Below are positions 33,567 through 43,318 of a stretch of 64,000 nt of DNA, in pieces. Source of the DNA: Erysipelotrichaceae bacterium (lineage in GTDB: Bacteria; Bacillota_I; Bacilli_A; Erysipelotrichales; Erysipelotrichaceae). Within the stretch, counting starts at the first letter, position 1. Each line of letters opens with the position of its first letter. The position numbers and the translations under genes were made by a program. The DNA lies in NCBI GenBank assembly GCA_017454765.1, contig JAFTCJ010000021.1, positions 62,001 through 126,000 of the forward strand. Reading direction: 5' to 3'. The notes beneath the pieces were generated by a model. That model was not told where the DNA came from. It ran no database searches and saw nothing but the letters and a program-made list of their open reading frames with translations.

Positions 33567-34871
33567 ATGATAGTGAAAGTCATCGGTGCAGGACTTGCCG
33601 GATCGGAAGCAGCCTTTCAGCTGGCTGAAAGGGGTTTTGAAGTACAGCTGTATGAACAGAAAAGCGTGAAAAGACACGCGGCCTTCAAGAGTGATGATTT
33701 TGCGGAACTGATCTGTTCCAATTCTTTGCGCAGCGATGATCTTTATAATGCCGTAGGCCTGCTCAAGGAAGAGATGCGCATCCTGCATTCCCTGATCATG
33801 GAAGCGGCCGACAGATACCGTATTCCGGCCGGAAAGTCCCTGGCGGTGGACAGGGTCGGTTTTTCAAAATACATAACAGACAGAATCAGAAATCATCCGA
33901 ATATTACAGTCATACATGAGGAAGTGAAACAGATCGATGAGACTGTTCCGACGATCATTGCCGCCGGGCCTTTGTGTGAAGGTGCTCTGGCAGATGAGAT
34001 CGGAAAACTCTGCGGCAAGGATTTCCTGCATTTTTACGATGCGGTATCGCCGATCGTGGAGAAGGATTCGATCGATTTTGATCATGCATATTATAAGTCC
34101 CGCTATGATGAGGAAAATGAAGGTGACTACATCAACTGTCCTTTGACAAAGGAAGAGTTCCAGGACTTCTATGATGCGATCATTTCCGCAAGAAAGATCG
34201 CCGTCCATGACATCGATGATGAAAAGTATTTCGAAGGTTGCATGCCTTTTGAGGAAATGGCAAGAAGGGGATACAAGACACTGCTGTTTGGGCCAATGAA
34301 ACCGGTCGGTCTGGAACATGACGGCATCAGACCCTATGCTGTCGTGCAGTTAAGAAAGGACAATGCGATCGATACCTTGTACAATGTCGTCGGTTTTCAG
34401 ACACACCTGACATTCCCGTCACAGGAAGAAGTGCTGAAAAAAGTTCCTGCTTTAAGGAATGTCCATATCGTCAGATACGGAGTCATGCACAGGAACACTT
34501 ACATCAATTCGCCCAATGTCGTGAATAATAAATACCAGTTCATTGATCATCCAAATCTCTTTGTCGCCGGACAGATCTCCGGTGTGGAGGGCTATGTGGA
34601 ATCTGCTGCCAGCGGTCTGTATGCGGCGATCAACATGGCGCAGTATCTTGACGGAGGCATCAGATATGAACTGGGTGCCGATACAATGATGGGTGCCATG
34701 GCGAAGTATATTTCCGACAAGAGTATCGTCACACTGCAGCCGATGAATGCGAATTTCGGCATTTTCCGCATGGATTATGACGGTCCCAAGTCGGAAAAGA
34801 AGAAAGCTTATACTCAACATGCATTAGAGAAAGTGAAGGAATATGCAGGACTTGTATCAGACCTTGGATGA
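33567..34871 (+). CDS. trmFO: Folate-dependent tRNA-U54 methyltransferase TrmFO
   Basis: A 434-residue flavoprotein that makes ribothymidine at U54 in tRNA using methylene-tetrahydrofolate. The FAD-binding start [14 protein letters not shown], the [12 protein letters not shown] block near residue 48 and [19 protein letters not shown] near 331 are characteristic. The ATG directly follows the topA stop codon with no spacer. The end overlaps xerC by 29 bases. Confidence 0.97.
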   Translation: MIVKVIGAGLAGSEAAFQLAERGFEVQLYEQKSVKRHAAFKSDDFAELICSNSLRSDDLYNAVGLLKEEMRILHSLIMEAADRYRIPAGKSLAVDRVGFSKYITDRIRNHPNITVIHEEVKQIDETVPTIIAAGPLCEGALADEIGKLCGKDFLHFYDAVSPIVEKDSIDFDHAYYKSRYDEENEGDYINCPLTKEEFQDFYDAIISARKIAVHDIDDEKYFEGCMPFEEMARRGYKTLLFGPMKPVGLEHDGIRPYAVVQLRKDNAIDTLYNVVGFQTHLTFPSQEEVLKKVPALRNVHIVRYGVMHRNTYINSPNVVNNKYQFIDHPNLFVAGQISGVEGYVESAASGLYAAINMAQYLDGGIRYELGADTMMGAMAKYISDKSIVTLQPMNANFGIFRMDYDGPKSEKKKAYTQHALEKVKEYAGLVSDLG

Positions 34872-35757
34872 TTTCATCGCCTACATGTACGACAAGAGGA
34901 CGGGATCCGACAAGACTGCGGATTCTTATTACCGTGACATTGCCAGATTCATCACGTTCATGGAAGATAATGAGATCGCATCTTTTGAGCAGATCGGCAA
35001 GGATACGGTCTTTGATTATATCAATCTGCTTCGTTCGGGAAAGATCTCCAGAGGCAAAATATCAAATGCAACCTATGCCCGCAATCTGAGCGCACTGCGC
35101 TCTTTTTACCGTTATCTTTGTGAAAGGCATATCTGTGAGGACAATCCTTTCATCCAGTTCGGCAAGGTGCATGTCGAAAAACATCTGCCCGATGTGCTGA
35201 CTTTCGATCAGGTGGAACGTCTTCTGGATGTTTTTGATCTGGAAGACCCCATGGAAGTGCGCAACCGCTGCATCCTGGAAACGATCTATGCCTGCGGTCT
35301 TCGTATCTCGGAATGCTGTGATCTGCTTTATGATCATATCGACAGACAGTCCATGATCATCAGAGTCATAGGCAAAGGCAACAAGGAAAGGATCGTTCCT
35401 TACTACGGCAGACTTAACGAACTCTTCGATCTTTATATCTCAATGTACCGCAATGATTATGTGGATGAGGATTTCCCTTATTTTTTCGTTTCCACAAGAA
35501 AAGGAAAAATTTCGCCCAGGTCCGTGCAACTTCTTCTGGAAAATGCTAGAATTAGAGCTGGCATCAGCGTCGACGTGCATCCGCATATGCTCAGGCATTC
35601 CTTTGCGACGCATCTGCTGGACAACGGAGCCGACCTCAGGACTGTTCAGGAACTGCTGGGTCATGAGAATCTTTCCACGACACAGCTCTATACACATCTG
35701 ACATATGACAGACTGAAAAAAGCTGTCGATGCAGCACATCCGCATTCAAAAAAATGA
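34843..35757 (+). CDS. xerC: Tyrosine recombinase XerC
   Basis: A 304-residue site-specific recombinase that resolves chromosome dimers at dif with XerD. The N-terminal SAM-like domain spans about 1-95. The catalytic set is R in ACGLRISE near 152, K in IGKGNKER near 174, HxxR in [12 protein letters not shown] near 246, and H in [15 protein letters not shown] with the nucleophilic tyrosine at YTHLT. Position after trmFO matches XerC/CodV. It is followed directly by an LTA synthase-like gene rather than the usual hslV-hslU-codY. Confidence 0.93.
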   Translation: MQDLYQTLDDFIAYMYDKRTGSDKTADSYYRDIARFITFMEDNEIASFEQIGKDTVFDYINLLRSGKISRGKISNATYARNLSALRSFYRYLCERHICEDNPFIQFGKVHVEKHLPDVLTFDQVERLLDVFDLEDPMEVRNRCILETIYACGLRISECCDLLYDHIDRQSMIIRVIGKGNKERIVPYYGRLNELFDLYISMYRNDYVDEDFPYFFVSTRKGKISPRSVQLLLENARIRAGISVDVHPHMLRHSFATHLLDNGADLRTVQELLGHENLSTTQLYTHLTYDRLKKAVDAAHPHSKK

Positions 35758-37796
35758 AAAAGAAAAAGTTTGATATCAGATTCTTATATATGTTTATTCC
35801 GCTGTTTCTTCTGGAACTGCTTTTTCATATCGTACAGTTCAGATCTTTTGAGCCGTTTTCACTGCTCAGGATGCTGTTTTTCACCTTGTTCCTGTCGTTT
35901 TTTATTGCTCTGATCTGCCGCAGTTTCAAGTCGGACAAGGTATATTTCATCGTCGGACTGATCATACTGATCTGGTTTTGTTTCTACAGTTATGCGGAAC
36001 TGATCTTCAAGAATAATATGAACGACTTCTATTCCTTCGGAACAGTATCCGACGGAGCCGGAAGGATCGCCCAGTATGCGCTGATCTTCTTTGCGTCAGC
36101 CAAGCTTTCTTATTATCTTTGTTTCGTGCCGCTGATCGTTTATATCCTGCTGCATGTTTTCGTGAAGTTCAATCAGAAGGGTCCGTTCCAGCTGCCGGCG
36201 ATCTTCTGCATCCTTTCCTTCCTGCTGATGATCCCTATGATGGATCTGGGCTCCGGAGTGAATTCGATCTTAAAGACTTATGCGACTTTTTCCAATAAGA
36301 CGATCATCGTCGACAAGTTCGGCATCGAGCATTTCTTTTTCCGTGATCTAAGCGCTCTGGTATACAAGGCTCCCGATGAGATTCAGATCGATGAGGAGAT
36401 CATGGATAACGAAGTGCAGATCATCACTGAAAAAAGCAGGGTGATCGATGATACCGAATGGAAATCCATCGCTGCCGCTGAAGAAAACAGCAATATGCAG
36501 ACGATCGACAAATACCTCATGGGCAAGCCTGTCTATCAGCCCAATGAGAAGACAGGGGAATTTGAGGACTACAATTTCATCTATTTCATGGTCGAAGCCA
36601 TGGATTATCTGGCGATCGACAAGGATCTGACGCCGACTTTATACAAGATGTATACGGAAGGCTATACTTTCTACAATCATTACACGCCTCTTTATTCCTG
36701 TGCGACAGGAGAATCGGAACTGGTTTCCTATCTTTCGATCTTCCCGTATGTGAACGTCTGTACGCCCAACTACATTGCAGGAATCAAATATTACGAAGCT
36801 TTGCCTTATCTGTTCAAGAACAAGGGCTATGCGACACTTTCTATGCATAACTGGCGTGATGAATTCTATGACCGGAAAGTCATCCTGCCTTCCCTTGGTT
36901 TTGACGTCTATTACGATATCGATGACATCTGGAAGGATACCTCGATCAAACATACCAACGGCTGGCAGTCCGATGCGATGCTGATCGAACAGGCGATCAA
37001 GAAGATCGACGAGATCGACGGCAAGTTCTTCTGTGACATCATCACTTCCGTCATGCATTTCCCGTATGATGAATCATCCTACTGGGGCGATTACTATCTG
37101 GATCAGATCAATGAAGTCCATCCTGACTGGAGCATCGATTTCAAGCGCTATGTCTCCAAATGTATGGATTTTGACAACGGTCTGAAGATACTGCTGGACT
37201 ACCTGGAAGAAACAGGCAAGGCCGACAATACCGTTTTATGTATCTATGCCGATCACCGTCCGTACTGGATGGATTATGACAAGGTCATGGAAGCAACAAG
37301 ATGGATCAATCCCGACAGAAAGGGAGAAAACGGTGTCTATCGTTCCCCGTTCATCATCTACAATCCGGCAAGCGAACCGGAAGTCAACTATAATTATTGT
37401 TCGACACTGGATCATGTGCCGACGATCGCCAATCTATTCGGTCTGGACTTCGATCCGCGTCTGTATATGGGAAGCGATATCTACAACGGTGAAAACACCG
37501 TCATCCTGGCCAACGGCAACTGGATCAACGCCAACGGCTATTACGACGCCACAAGTGAAAAGTTCACATCTTCCAATCCTTCCGTACCGGTCGATGATGC
37601 CTATATTTCCAGGATCAATACCAGTGTACAGAATACGATCAAGATCTCTTATCTGATCATGGATGAGGATTATTTTGACAAGAGAAGACCGATCTGCAGT
37701 CCGAAAAACACCATCATCACCACCGAGGTCGAGGTGGAAGCGGAACCGGATTCGGAAACGGAAGCAGAAACAGAAACATATTATGAAGATCAGTAA
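35754..37796 (+). CDS. LTA synthase-like membrane sulfatase-fold phosphotransferase
   Basis: A 680-residue protein with five predicted transmembrane helices in the first 165 residues and an extracellular alkaline-phosphatase/sulfatase-type domain. Metal and catalytic candidates: FMVEAMDYL near 280 (acidic ligand), T318 in SCATGESEL as the nucleophile, and ADHRPYW near 500. LTA synthases polymerise glycerol phosphate from phosphatidylglycerol; related enzymes prime the chain or modify other glycans. The threonine region reads CATGESE rather than the GQGKTSD seen in LtaS, so the substrate may differ. The last 25 residues are a Glu-rich tail. It overlaps xerC by four bases and murE by fourteen. 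Confidence 0.82.
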   Translation: MKKKKFDIRFLYMFIPLFLLELLFHIVQFRSFEPFSLLRMLFFTLFLSFFIALICRSFKSDKVYFIVGLIILIWFCFYSYAELIFKNNMNDFYSFGTVSDGAGRIAQYALIFFASAKLSYYLCFVPLIVYILLHVFVKFNQKGPFQLPAIFCILSFLLMIPMMDLGSGVNSILKTYATFSNKTIIVDKFGIEHFFFRDLSALVYKAPDEIQIDEEIMDNEVQIITEKSRVIDDTEWKSIAAAEENSNMQTIDKYLMGKPVYQPNEKTGEFEDYNFIYFMVEAMDYLAIDKDLTPTLYKMYTEGYTFYNHYTPLYSCATGESELVSYLSIFPYVNVCTPNYIAGIKYYEALPYLFKNKGYATLSMHNWRDEFYDRKVILPSLGFDVYYDIDDIWKDTSIKHTNGWQSDAMLIEQAIKKIDEIDGKFFCDIITSVMHFPYDESSYWGDYYLDQINEVHPDWSIDFKRYVSKCMDFDNGLKILLDYLEETGKADNTVLCIYADHRPYWMDYDKVMEATRWINPDRKGENGVYRSPFIIYNPASEPEVNYNYCSTLDHVPTIANLFGLDFDPRLYMGSDIYNGENTVILANGNWINANGYYDATSEKFTSSNPSVPVDDAYISRINTSVQNTIKISYLIMDEDYFDKRRPICSPKNTIITTEVEVEAEPDSETEAETETYYEDQ

Positions 37797-39240
37797 GGTT
37801 TTCGATATCAGCAGCGATCTGGATATAAAGTCAATCATGTTCGATTCGAGGAAGCAATGCCCCGGATCGATCTTTTTTGCGATGAAGGGAAAGATCAATG
37901 ACGGACACCGTTTCATTGAAACGGCCATTGAAAACGGTGCTGTCTGCATCGTTCACAGCGATGAGATCGAAAAGAATCATGATGATATCCTGTATATCAG
38001 ACAGGATGATGTGAATGCAGCCTATGTTTCTTTCTGCAACGCCTATTATGATCATCCTCTGGACAAGATGAACGTGATCGGTATTACCGGCACTAACGGC
38101 AAGACGACGATCGCCTGGATCATCAGATCCATCATTTCCCGTTTCAGTCCCTGCGGCTATATCGGAACGATGGGCTATTCCTATGGCGAAGAAGTGAAAG
38201 ATTCCGGTCTGAATCTGACGACACCCAAATCGGATGAACTGTTCAGGATCGGAAAAGAAATGCTGGACAACGACTGCAGGACGCTTGTCCTGGAAGCATC
38301 CTCGGAAGGCCTTGTGACCAGAAGACTTGAACAGGTGCATTTCTCAACGGCCGTCTTTACCAATCTGACAGGAGACCATTTCGATGTCCACGGGACCATG
38401 GAGGATTATTTCAAAGCCAAATGTCTTCTCTTTGACATGCTGAAGAAAGACGGCAAGGCGATCATCAATACGGATGATGCATACGGAAGACGTCTGTATG
38501 AGATTTGTGATAAACAGAAGATCACTTATGCAATTGATACAGATGCCGATTACAGGGCCGTGAATCCCGTTTTAAGAGCCGATTCATCTGAATTCGATCT
38601 GCTGCATAAAAATGAGAAATATCACATCAGGACGAATATGCCGGCCCGCTTCAATATTTCCAATCTGCTGGCCGTGATCGCCGTGCTGAATGAAAACGGC
38701 TATCCGATTGAAGAAGTACTTCCTTATATCGAACATGCCGATCTGACACCCGGCAGATGCCAGATGATCGATGCAGGTCAGGATTTCAATGTGGTCGTTG
38801 ATTTTGCGTTCACACCCAATTCCTTTGATAAAGTATTTGATTTTGCGGAATCGATCACGGAAAAGGATAAGAAGATCATTGCCGTATTCGGTGCTTCCGG
38901 TGACAGAGATCACAAGAGAAGACCGGGGACAGCCAAGATCGCCGATGAAAGAGCGGATGAAGTGATACTGACGTATGACGATCCTTCCAGTGAGGATATG
39001 ATGGAAATCCTGCTGGAAATGAAGACTTATTTCAGCAGACTGAACCCTGAGATCATACTGGACCGTGTCGAAGCGATCAGCGAAGCAATCGATCGGGCCA
39101 ATACGGGTGATACGATCCTTCTGCTTGGCAAGGGCAGCGATCATTTCATCCTGGATAAACAAGGCAGAGTACCGTATATTTCCGATGAGACGGCAGCGGA
39201 AAATGCGATTTGTGAGAAATTGAAAAAAGGCTTAAAATAA
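37783..39240 (+). CDS. murE: UDP-N-acetylmuramoyl-tripeptide synthetase MurE
   Basis: A 485-residue Mur ligase that adds the third residue of the peptidoglycan stem peptide. ATP loop GITGTNGKTT near residue 101, LNLTTPKSDEL near 145 for UDP-MurNAc binding, FTNLTGDHFDVHGTMEDYF near 190, and FGASGDRDHKRRP near 374. The DNPR signature of diaminopimelate-adding enzymes is replaced by DDPSS at 399-403, so another amino acid is likely added. ATG 37783 is chosen over a longer frame from 37663 that lies inside the previous gene. murE is outside the mraZ cluster here. A terminator follows, overlapping its stop. Confidence 0.9.
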   Translation: MKISKVFDISSDLDIKSIMFDSRKQCPGSIFFAMKGKINDGHRFIETAIENGAVCIVHSDEIEKNHDDILYIRQDDVNAAYVSFCNAYYDHPLDKMNVIGITGTNGKTTIAWIIRSIISRFSPCGYIGTMGYSYGEEVKDSGLNLTTPKSDELFRIGKEMLDNDCRTLVLEASSEGLVTRRLEQVHFSTAVFTNLTGDHFDVHGTMEDYFKAKCLLFDMLKKDGKAIINTDDAYGRRLYEICDKQKITYAIDTDADYRAVNPVLRADSSEFDLLHKNEKYHIRTNMPARFNISNLLAVIAVLNENGYPIEEVLPYIEHADLTPGRCQMIDAGQDFNVVVDFAFTPNSFDKVFDFAESITEKDKKIIAVFGASGDRDHKRRPGTAKIADERADEVILTYDDPSSEDMMEILLEMKTYFSRLNPEIILDRVEAISEAIDRANTGDTILLLGKGSDHFILDKQGRVPYISDETAAENAICEKLKKGLK

Positions 39241-39254
39241 GCCTTTCTTTTTAT
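39226..39254 (+). terminator. Terminator after murE
   Basis: AAAGGCTTA at 39226-39234 pairs with TAAGCCTTT at 39238-39246 over AAA, followed by CTTTTTATTTT. The stop codon is in the hairpin. Confidence 0.88.
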
Positions 39255-39263
39255 TTTGTACTG

Positions 39264-39380
39264 TGTTAGAATAGTAAAGCATTTATGCATACACACACTA
39301 TGGATTCACCGCTCCGTGCTTGAAAAAGTTAGCGGTGTCCGAAATAGTGGAGGCGTAACGGAAAGAGAGGAAATATTTAA
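39264..39380 (+). promoter_or_regulatory. Promoter and structured leader of rpsB-tsf
   Basis: TGTTAGAAT (TG at 39264-39265, TAGAAT 39267-39272) is an extended -10. The leader folds into one long stem with internal loops. CACTA (39296-39300) pairs with TAGTG near 39345, GGA with TCC, and CACCGCT (39307-39313) with AGCGGTG (39331-39337). AGAGAGGAAA is the rpsB ribosome binding site. S2 is known to autoregulate rpsB-tsf in other bacteria, so this is a candidate S2-binding leader. Confidence 0.6.
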
Positions 39381-40373
39381 ATGCAATTAGTTTCAATGAG
39401 AAAGCTTCTGGAAAACGGTGTTCATTTCGGACATCAGACCAGAAGATGGGATCCCAAGTGCAAACCGTTCATCTACACGGCGAAGAACGGCATCTACATC
39501 ATCGACCTGAACAAGACACAGGAAGCTCTGGATGTTGCTTATGACAAGATGAAGAGCATTGCCGAAGAAGGCGGAAAAGTCCTGTTTGTCGGTACCAAGA
39601 AGCAGGCGCAGCAGATCATCCTGGATGAAGCTACCAGATCGGGAAGCTTCTACATCAACCAGAGATGGTTAGGCGGAACCCTGACGAACTTCCGTACCAT
39701 TCAGAAGAGGATCAAGCGTCTGATCGAGATCGAACAGATGGAATCTGACGGAACGATCAGTGTTTATCCGAAGAAGGAACAGGTCCTGATCCACAAGGAA
39801 GCTGTCCGTCTGGAAAACTTCTTAGGCGGTATCAAGGAAATGAAGAAACTTCCGGATGCAGTCGTCGTTGTAGACCCGAAGGAAGACCACAACGCTGTTT
39901 CTGAAGCCAAGAAGCTCGGTATCCCTGTATTCGGACTTGCCGATACCAACTGCGATCCGGCAACTGTCGATTATGCAGTTCCGGCAAACGATGATGCAAT
40001 CAAGTCCATCAAACTGATGATGTCCCTGCTGGCTGACGCGATCGTCGAGTCCAAGGGCGGTATCCTCCAGGATGCATATCAGGAAGGTGAGATCGAAGAC
40101 GATATCACGATGGAAGATGTCATCATCAACGTTGAAAAACACGCTGAAGAACAGGAAAAGAGAAGAAAAGCAAGAAACGAAGAGAGAAACAGCCGTTTCA
40201 ACAACAGAGGTCCGAGAAGATATAACTCTGAAAGGAGATATATCGGCAAGAAGGAAGAGGCTCCTGCCGAGGCTGCTGCCGAAGTAAAGGCTGAAGCTAA
40301 GGAAGAAGCTTCAGAAGCTGTTGCCGAAGCCGCTGAAGAAATCGTTGAAGAAGTCAAGGAGGTAACTGAATAA
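39381..40373 (+). CDS. rpsB: Ribosomal protein S2 with long charged C-terminal tail
   Basis: A 330-residue S2; most bacterial S2 proteins are about 230-260. The core is standard ([20 protein letters not shown] at the start, [13 protein letters not shown] near 93, [12 protein letters not shown] near 160) and ends near residue 235. The extra 95 residues start with a basic Arg/Asn segment (about 250-290, [17 protein letters not shown]) and finish with an Ala/Glu-rich helix-forming tail (about 291-330). The tail is in frame and uses the same codons as the core, so it is not an artefact of a lost stop visible here. tsf overlaps its stop by one base. Confidence 0.97.
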   Translation: MQLVSMRKLLENGVHFGHQTRRWDPKCKPFIYTAKNGIYIIDLNKTQEALDVAYDKMKSIAEEGGKVLFVGTKKQAQQIILDEATRSGSFYINQRWLGGTLTNFRTIQKRIKRLIEIEQMESDGTISVYPKKEQVLIHKEAVRLENFLGGIKEMKKLPDAVVVVDPKEDHNAVSEAKKLGIPVFGLADTNCDPATVDYAVPANDDAIKSIKLMMSLLADAIVESKGGILQDAYQEGEIEDDITMEDVIINVEKHAEEQEKRRKARNEERNSRFNNRGPRRYNSERRYIGKKEEAPAEAAAEVKAEAKEEASEAVAEAAEEIVEEVKEVTE

Positions 40374-41260
40374 TGGCTGTTACTGCTGCTCAGGTTAAAG
40401 AATTAAGAGAAAAGACCGGCGCCGGAATGATGGACTGCAAGAATGCCCTGACTGAATCCGACGGCGATATGGAAAGAGCAATCGACTGGTTAAGAGAAAA
40501 GGGCATTGCCAAATCAGTCAAGAAGTCTTCTAGAATTGCTGCCGAAGGTCTGGCAAAGATCCTGATTGACGGCAACAGAGCCTGCATGATCGAAGTTAAC
40601 TCCGAGACCGATTTCGTCACCAAGAACGAACAGTTCCTGAAGCTGATGGACACTGCTGCAGAAACGATCCTCAAGGCTGCTCCGGCTGACAATGAGGCTG
40701 CACTTGCACTCGAGGTCAACGGTGCTACGCTGAATGATGAATTCGTCAATGCAACTGCCACCATTGGTGAAAAGATCGTCTTAAGAAGATTCGTGATCGT
40801 TGACAAGAACGATGACGAGCTCTTCGGTGATTACACTCATATGGGCGGTTCCAAGACTGCTCTGGTCGTCATGAAGGGCGGCGATGAACAGCTGGCTCAC
40901 TTCATGGCCATGCAGATCGCTTCCATGTCTCCGACTTACGTTGCAGCATCCGATATGCCTGCCGATGTCGTTGAACATGAAAGAAAAGTCCAGACTGAGA
41001 TCGTCAAGAACGATGAGAAGTTTGCGGGCAAACCCGAGAATGTCATCAACGGTGCTATCGAAGGTAAAGTCTCCAAGGCATTGAAGGAAATGTGCCTCGT
41101 CGATCAGGAATACTTCATGGATACTGCCAAGAAGGTTTCTGCCGTACTGAAGGAAAACAATGCTCAGGTACTTTCATTCGTCAGATATGCTGTCGGTGAA
41201 GGCATTGAAAAGAGAGAAGAAAACTTTGCGGAAGAAGTCGCAAAGCAGATGAACGTTTAA
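40373..41260 (+). CDS. tsf: Elongation factor Ts
   Basis: A 295-residue guanine-nucleotide exchange factor for EF-Tu. The N-terminal UBA-like domain has VKELREKTGAGMMDCKNALTE and AIDWLREKGIAK. The core includes IEVNSETDFVTKNE near 66 and a late MCLVDQEYFMD block near 241. It is translationally coupled to rpsB by a TAATG overlap, and GGAGG sits in the end of rpsB. A terminator follows. Confidence 0.98.
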   Translation: MAVTAAQVKELREKTGAGMMDCKNALTESDGDMERAIDWLREKGIAKSVKKSSRIAAEGLAKILIDGNRACMIEVNSETDFVTKNEQFLKLMDTAAETILKAAPADNEAALALEVNGATLNDEFVNATATIGEKIVLRRFVIVDKNDDELFGDYTHMGGSKTALVVMKGGDEQLAHFMAMQIASMSPTYVAASDMPADVVEHERKVQTEIVKNDEKFAGKPENVINGAIEGKVSKALKEMCLVDQEYFMDTAKKVSAVLKENNAQVLSFVRYAVGEGIEKREENFAEEVAKQMNV

Positions 41261-41274
41261 TTCTTTCCCATTGA

Positions 41275-41308
41275 CGGTCGGATACTCTGTGTCCGATCGT
41301 TTTTATTT
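41275..41308 (+). terminator. Terminator after tsf
   Basis: An 11-bp stem with two G-U pairs (41275-41285 with 41289-41299, core GTCGGA/TCCGAT) and a TCT loop, followed by TTTTTATTTTG. Confidence 0.88.
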
Positions 41309-41345
41309 TGTTTTTTTGGTAAAATGTTTTCAGAGGTAATTGTTT

Positions 41346-42047
41346 ATGTATAAAAGAATTCTGTTGAAATTATCGGGAGAACAGCTGGCAGCACCAGATT
41401 TTCCTTATTCGATCGAAGTACTGGAAAAACTTGGAAAACAGGTCAAGGAGATCAGGGACATGGGTGTCGATGTCGGCATCGTCGTCGGCGGAGGCAATAT
41501 CTGCCGAGGCAGGATCTTTGAGGAACTCGGTTTCGACCGGGTACAGGCTGACTATGCCGGCATGCTGGCGACAGTCATCAATGCCGTCATGTTCTCGGCT
41601 GAACTGAATAAACTGGGATGCAAGTCTGTCGCCATGTCGGCGATCGCAGCCCAGAATGTCATGGACTTCAATGAATATGAGGCGAACAGACTGCTCGGCG
41701 AAGGCAATGTCCTGGTATTCGGCGGCGGCTACGGTCTGCCTTATTATTCCACCGATACCGGAAGCGTACAGCGGGCAAAGGACATCAATGCCGAAGTCAT
41801 CCTGATGGCCAAGTCAGGTGTCGACGGTGTCTATGACAGCGACCCCGATACCAATCCGGATGCGAAGAAATTTGATGAACTGACATTTGATGATATACTT
41901 GAAAAGAAATTGAAAGTGATCGATCTGCAGGCTGCGGAAATGTGCAGGGAAGCAAAGATCGAGGCCTTCGTCTTCAACATGATGGACAAAGACAATATCG
42001 TCAAAGCCGTAAAAGGCGAAGCTGTCGGTACGATCATAAGGTATTAA
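41346..42047 (+). CDS. pyrH: UMP kinase
   Basis: A 233-residue bacterial UMP kinase converting UMP to UDP. YKRILLKLSGEQLA at the N-terminus, VGGGNICRG near 49, and MAKSGVDGVYDSDP near 157 identify the amino-acid-kinase fold. I choose ATG 41346 over an upstream TTG at 41340; AGAGGT lies about nine bases before it. TAAAAT at 41320-41325 is a possible -10. It heads the pyrH-frr-uppS-cdsA-dxr group. Confidence 0.96.
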   Translation: MYKRILLKLSGEQLAAPDFPYSIEVLEKLGKQVKEIRDMGVDVGIVVGGGNICRGRIFEELGFDRVQADYAGMLATVINAVMFSAELNKLGCKSVAMSAIAAQNVMDFNEYEANRLLGEGNVLVFGGGYGLPYYSTDTGSVQRAKDINAEVILMAKSGVDGVYDSDPDTNPDAKKFDELTFDDILEKKLKVIDLQAAEMCREAKIEAFVFNMMDKDNIVKAVKGEAVGTIIRY

Positions 42048-42059
42048 AGGAGGGAATCT

Positions 42060-42608
42060 ATGGACAATATATTTCTGGAAATTGCGAATGAAAAAATGGA
42101 AGGCGCCATCAAGGCGTTTGAAAACGCTCTTCTGAAAGTCAGAACAGGAAGAGCCAACCCGACGATGCTGGACGGCATCAATGTCGATTATTACGGTTCT
42201 CCGACTCCTTTGAATCAGATCGCATCGATCTCCATTCAGGAAGGCAAGACGCTCGTCATCAAGCCGTTTGACCGCAACTCCGTCAAGGATGTCGAAAGAG
42301 CGATCAATATCTCCGATCTGGGTCTGCCGGTTCAGAACAACGGCGATGTATTGAGAGTTACCGTACCGGCTCTGACGGAAGAGACCAGAAAAGGTTTCTG
42401 CAAGGATGTCGACAAGATGGCTGAAGAAGCCAAGGTCCATGTCAGAAATGCCAGAAGAGACGTCAATGAAGAGATCAAGAAGGACAAGACGATCCCCGAA
42501 GATCTTTCCAAATCTTATCTGGAGGACATTCAGAAGGCAACTGACGAGGCTGTGAAGAAGATCGAAGAGATCGCCAAGGCAAAACAAAAAGAAATCATGA
42601 CGATCTGA
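42060..42608 (+). CDS. frr: Ribosome recycling factor
   Basis: A 182-residue RRF that splits post-termination ribosomes with EF-G. KVRTGRANPTMLDGINVDYYGSPTPLNQIA near residue 27 and the VRNARRDVNEEIKK helix near 128 are typical. AAAGGAGGG lies at good distance before the ATG. The stop overlaps the uppS start (TGATG). Confidence 0.98.
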   Translation: MDNIFLEIANEKMEGAIKAFENALLKVRTGRANPTMLDGINVDYYGSPTPLNQIASISIQEGKTLVIKPFDRNSVKDVERAINISDLGLPVQNNGDVLRVTVPALTEETRKGFCKDVDKMAEEAKVHVRNARRDVNEEIKKDKTIPEDLSKSYLEDIQKATDEAVKKIEEIAKAKQKEIMTI

Positions 42609-43318
42609 TGAATACACTCAATCATCTGGCGATCATTATGGACGGCAACGGACGCTGGGCAAAACTGAACAAGCTTCCGCGTACGGCCGGACATTACAAG
42701 GGCGTGGAAGTTCTGCGCAATATCACGATATACGCAAATCAGTTGGGCATCAAATGCCTGACTGTTTATGCGTTTTCGACAGAAAACTGGAAAAGATCTG
42801 CCGAAGAGGTCAATTATATCATGTCTCTTCCCAAGATCTTTTTTGCTTCCTATATCAGGGAACTGATGGAAAACAATGTCAGGGTCATGATCATCGGCGA
42901 CAGGGAGAAGATCCCTGCCGAAACAATGAAGGTGATCGATGAAGCAATCGATACGACGAAAAACAACACCGGTCTCATACTGAATTTCGCATTCAACTAC
43001 GGCGCCAGGGATGAGATCGTCAGGGCTGCCAGGAAATATGCGGAAGACTACAAGGCGGGAAAGGTGAACGATCTTGATGAAGAGAGCTTTGCCTCCTATC
43101 TGTACACGAAAGATCTGCCGGAAGTCGACCTGCTGATCAGGACAGGGTCGGAGATGCGTCTTTCCAATTTCCTGCTTTACCAGCTGGCGTATTCAGAATT
43201 CGTCGTCATCGATACACTGTGGCCTGATTTCAGCAATGAAGTGCTGGATTCCTGCATCGCGGAGTATAATAGCCGTAAGCGCAATTTCGGAGGTCGTGAT
43301 GAAACAAAGAGTGATTAG
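42608..43318 (+). CDS. uppS: Undecaprenyl diphosphate synthase
   Basis: A 236-residue cis-prenyltransferase that makes the C55 lipid carrier used by MraY. HLAIIMDGNGRWA near residue 6 holds the catalytic aspartate; YAFSTENWKRS near 60 and LIRTGSEMRLSNFLLYQLAYSEFVV near 177 are conserved. In most UppS the second last block reads RTSGE or RTGGE; GSE is a small variation. It overlaps cdsA by 20 bases. Confidence 0.97.
   Translation: MNTLNHLAIIMDGNGRWAKLNKLPRTAGHYKGVEVLRNITIYANQLGIKCLTVYAFSTENWKRSAEEVNYIMSLPKIFFASYIRELMENNVRVMIIGDREKIPAETMKVIDEAIDTTKNNTGLILNFAFNYGARDEIVRAARKYAEDYKAGKVNDLDEESFASYLYTKDLPEVDLLIRTGSEMRLSNFLLYQLAYSEFVVIDTLWPDFSNEVLDSCIAEYNSRKRNFGGRDETKSD

Noticed and set aside
37663..37782. 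Longer N-terminus for MurE (start at 37663)
   Set aside because: The extra 40 residues are an out-of-frame reading of the LTA synthase-like tail, very basic and unlike any MurE.
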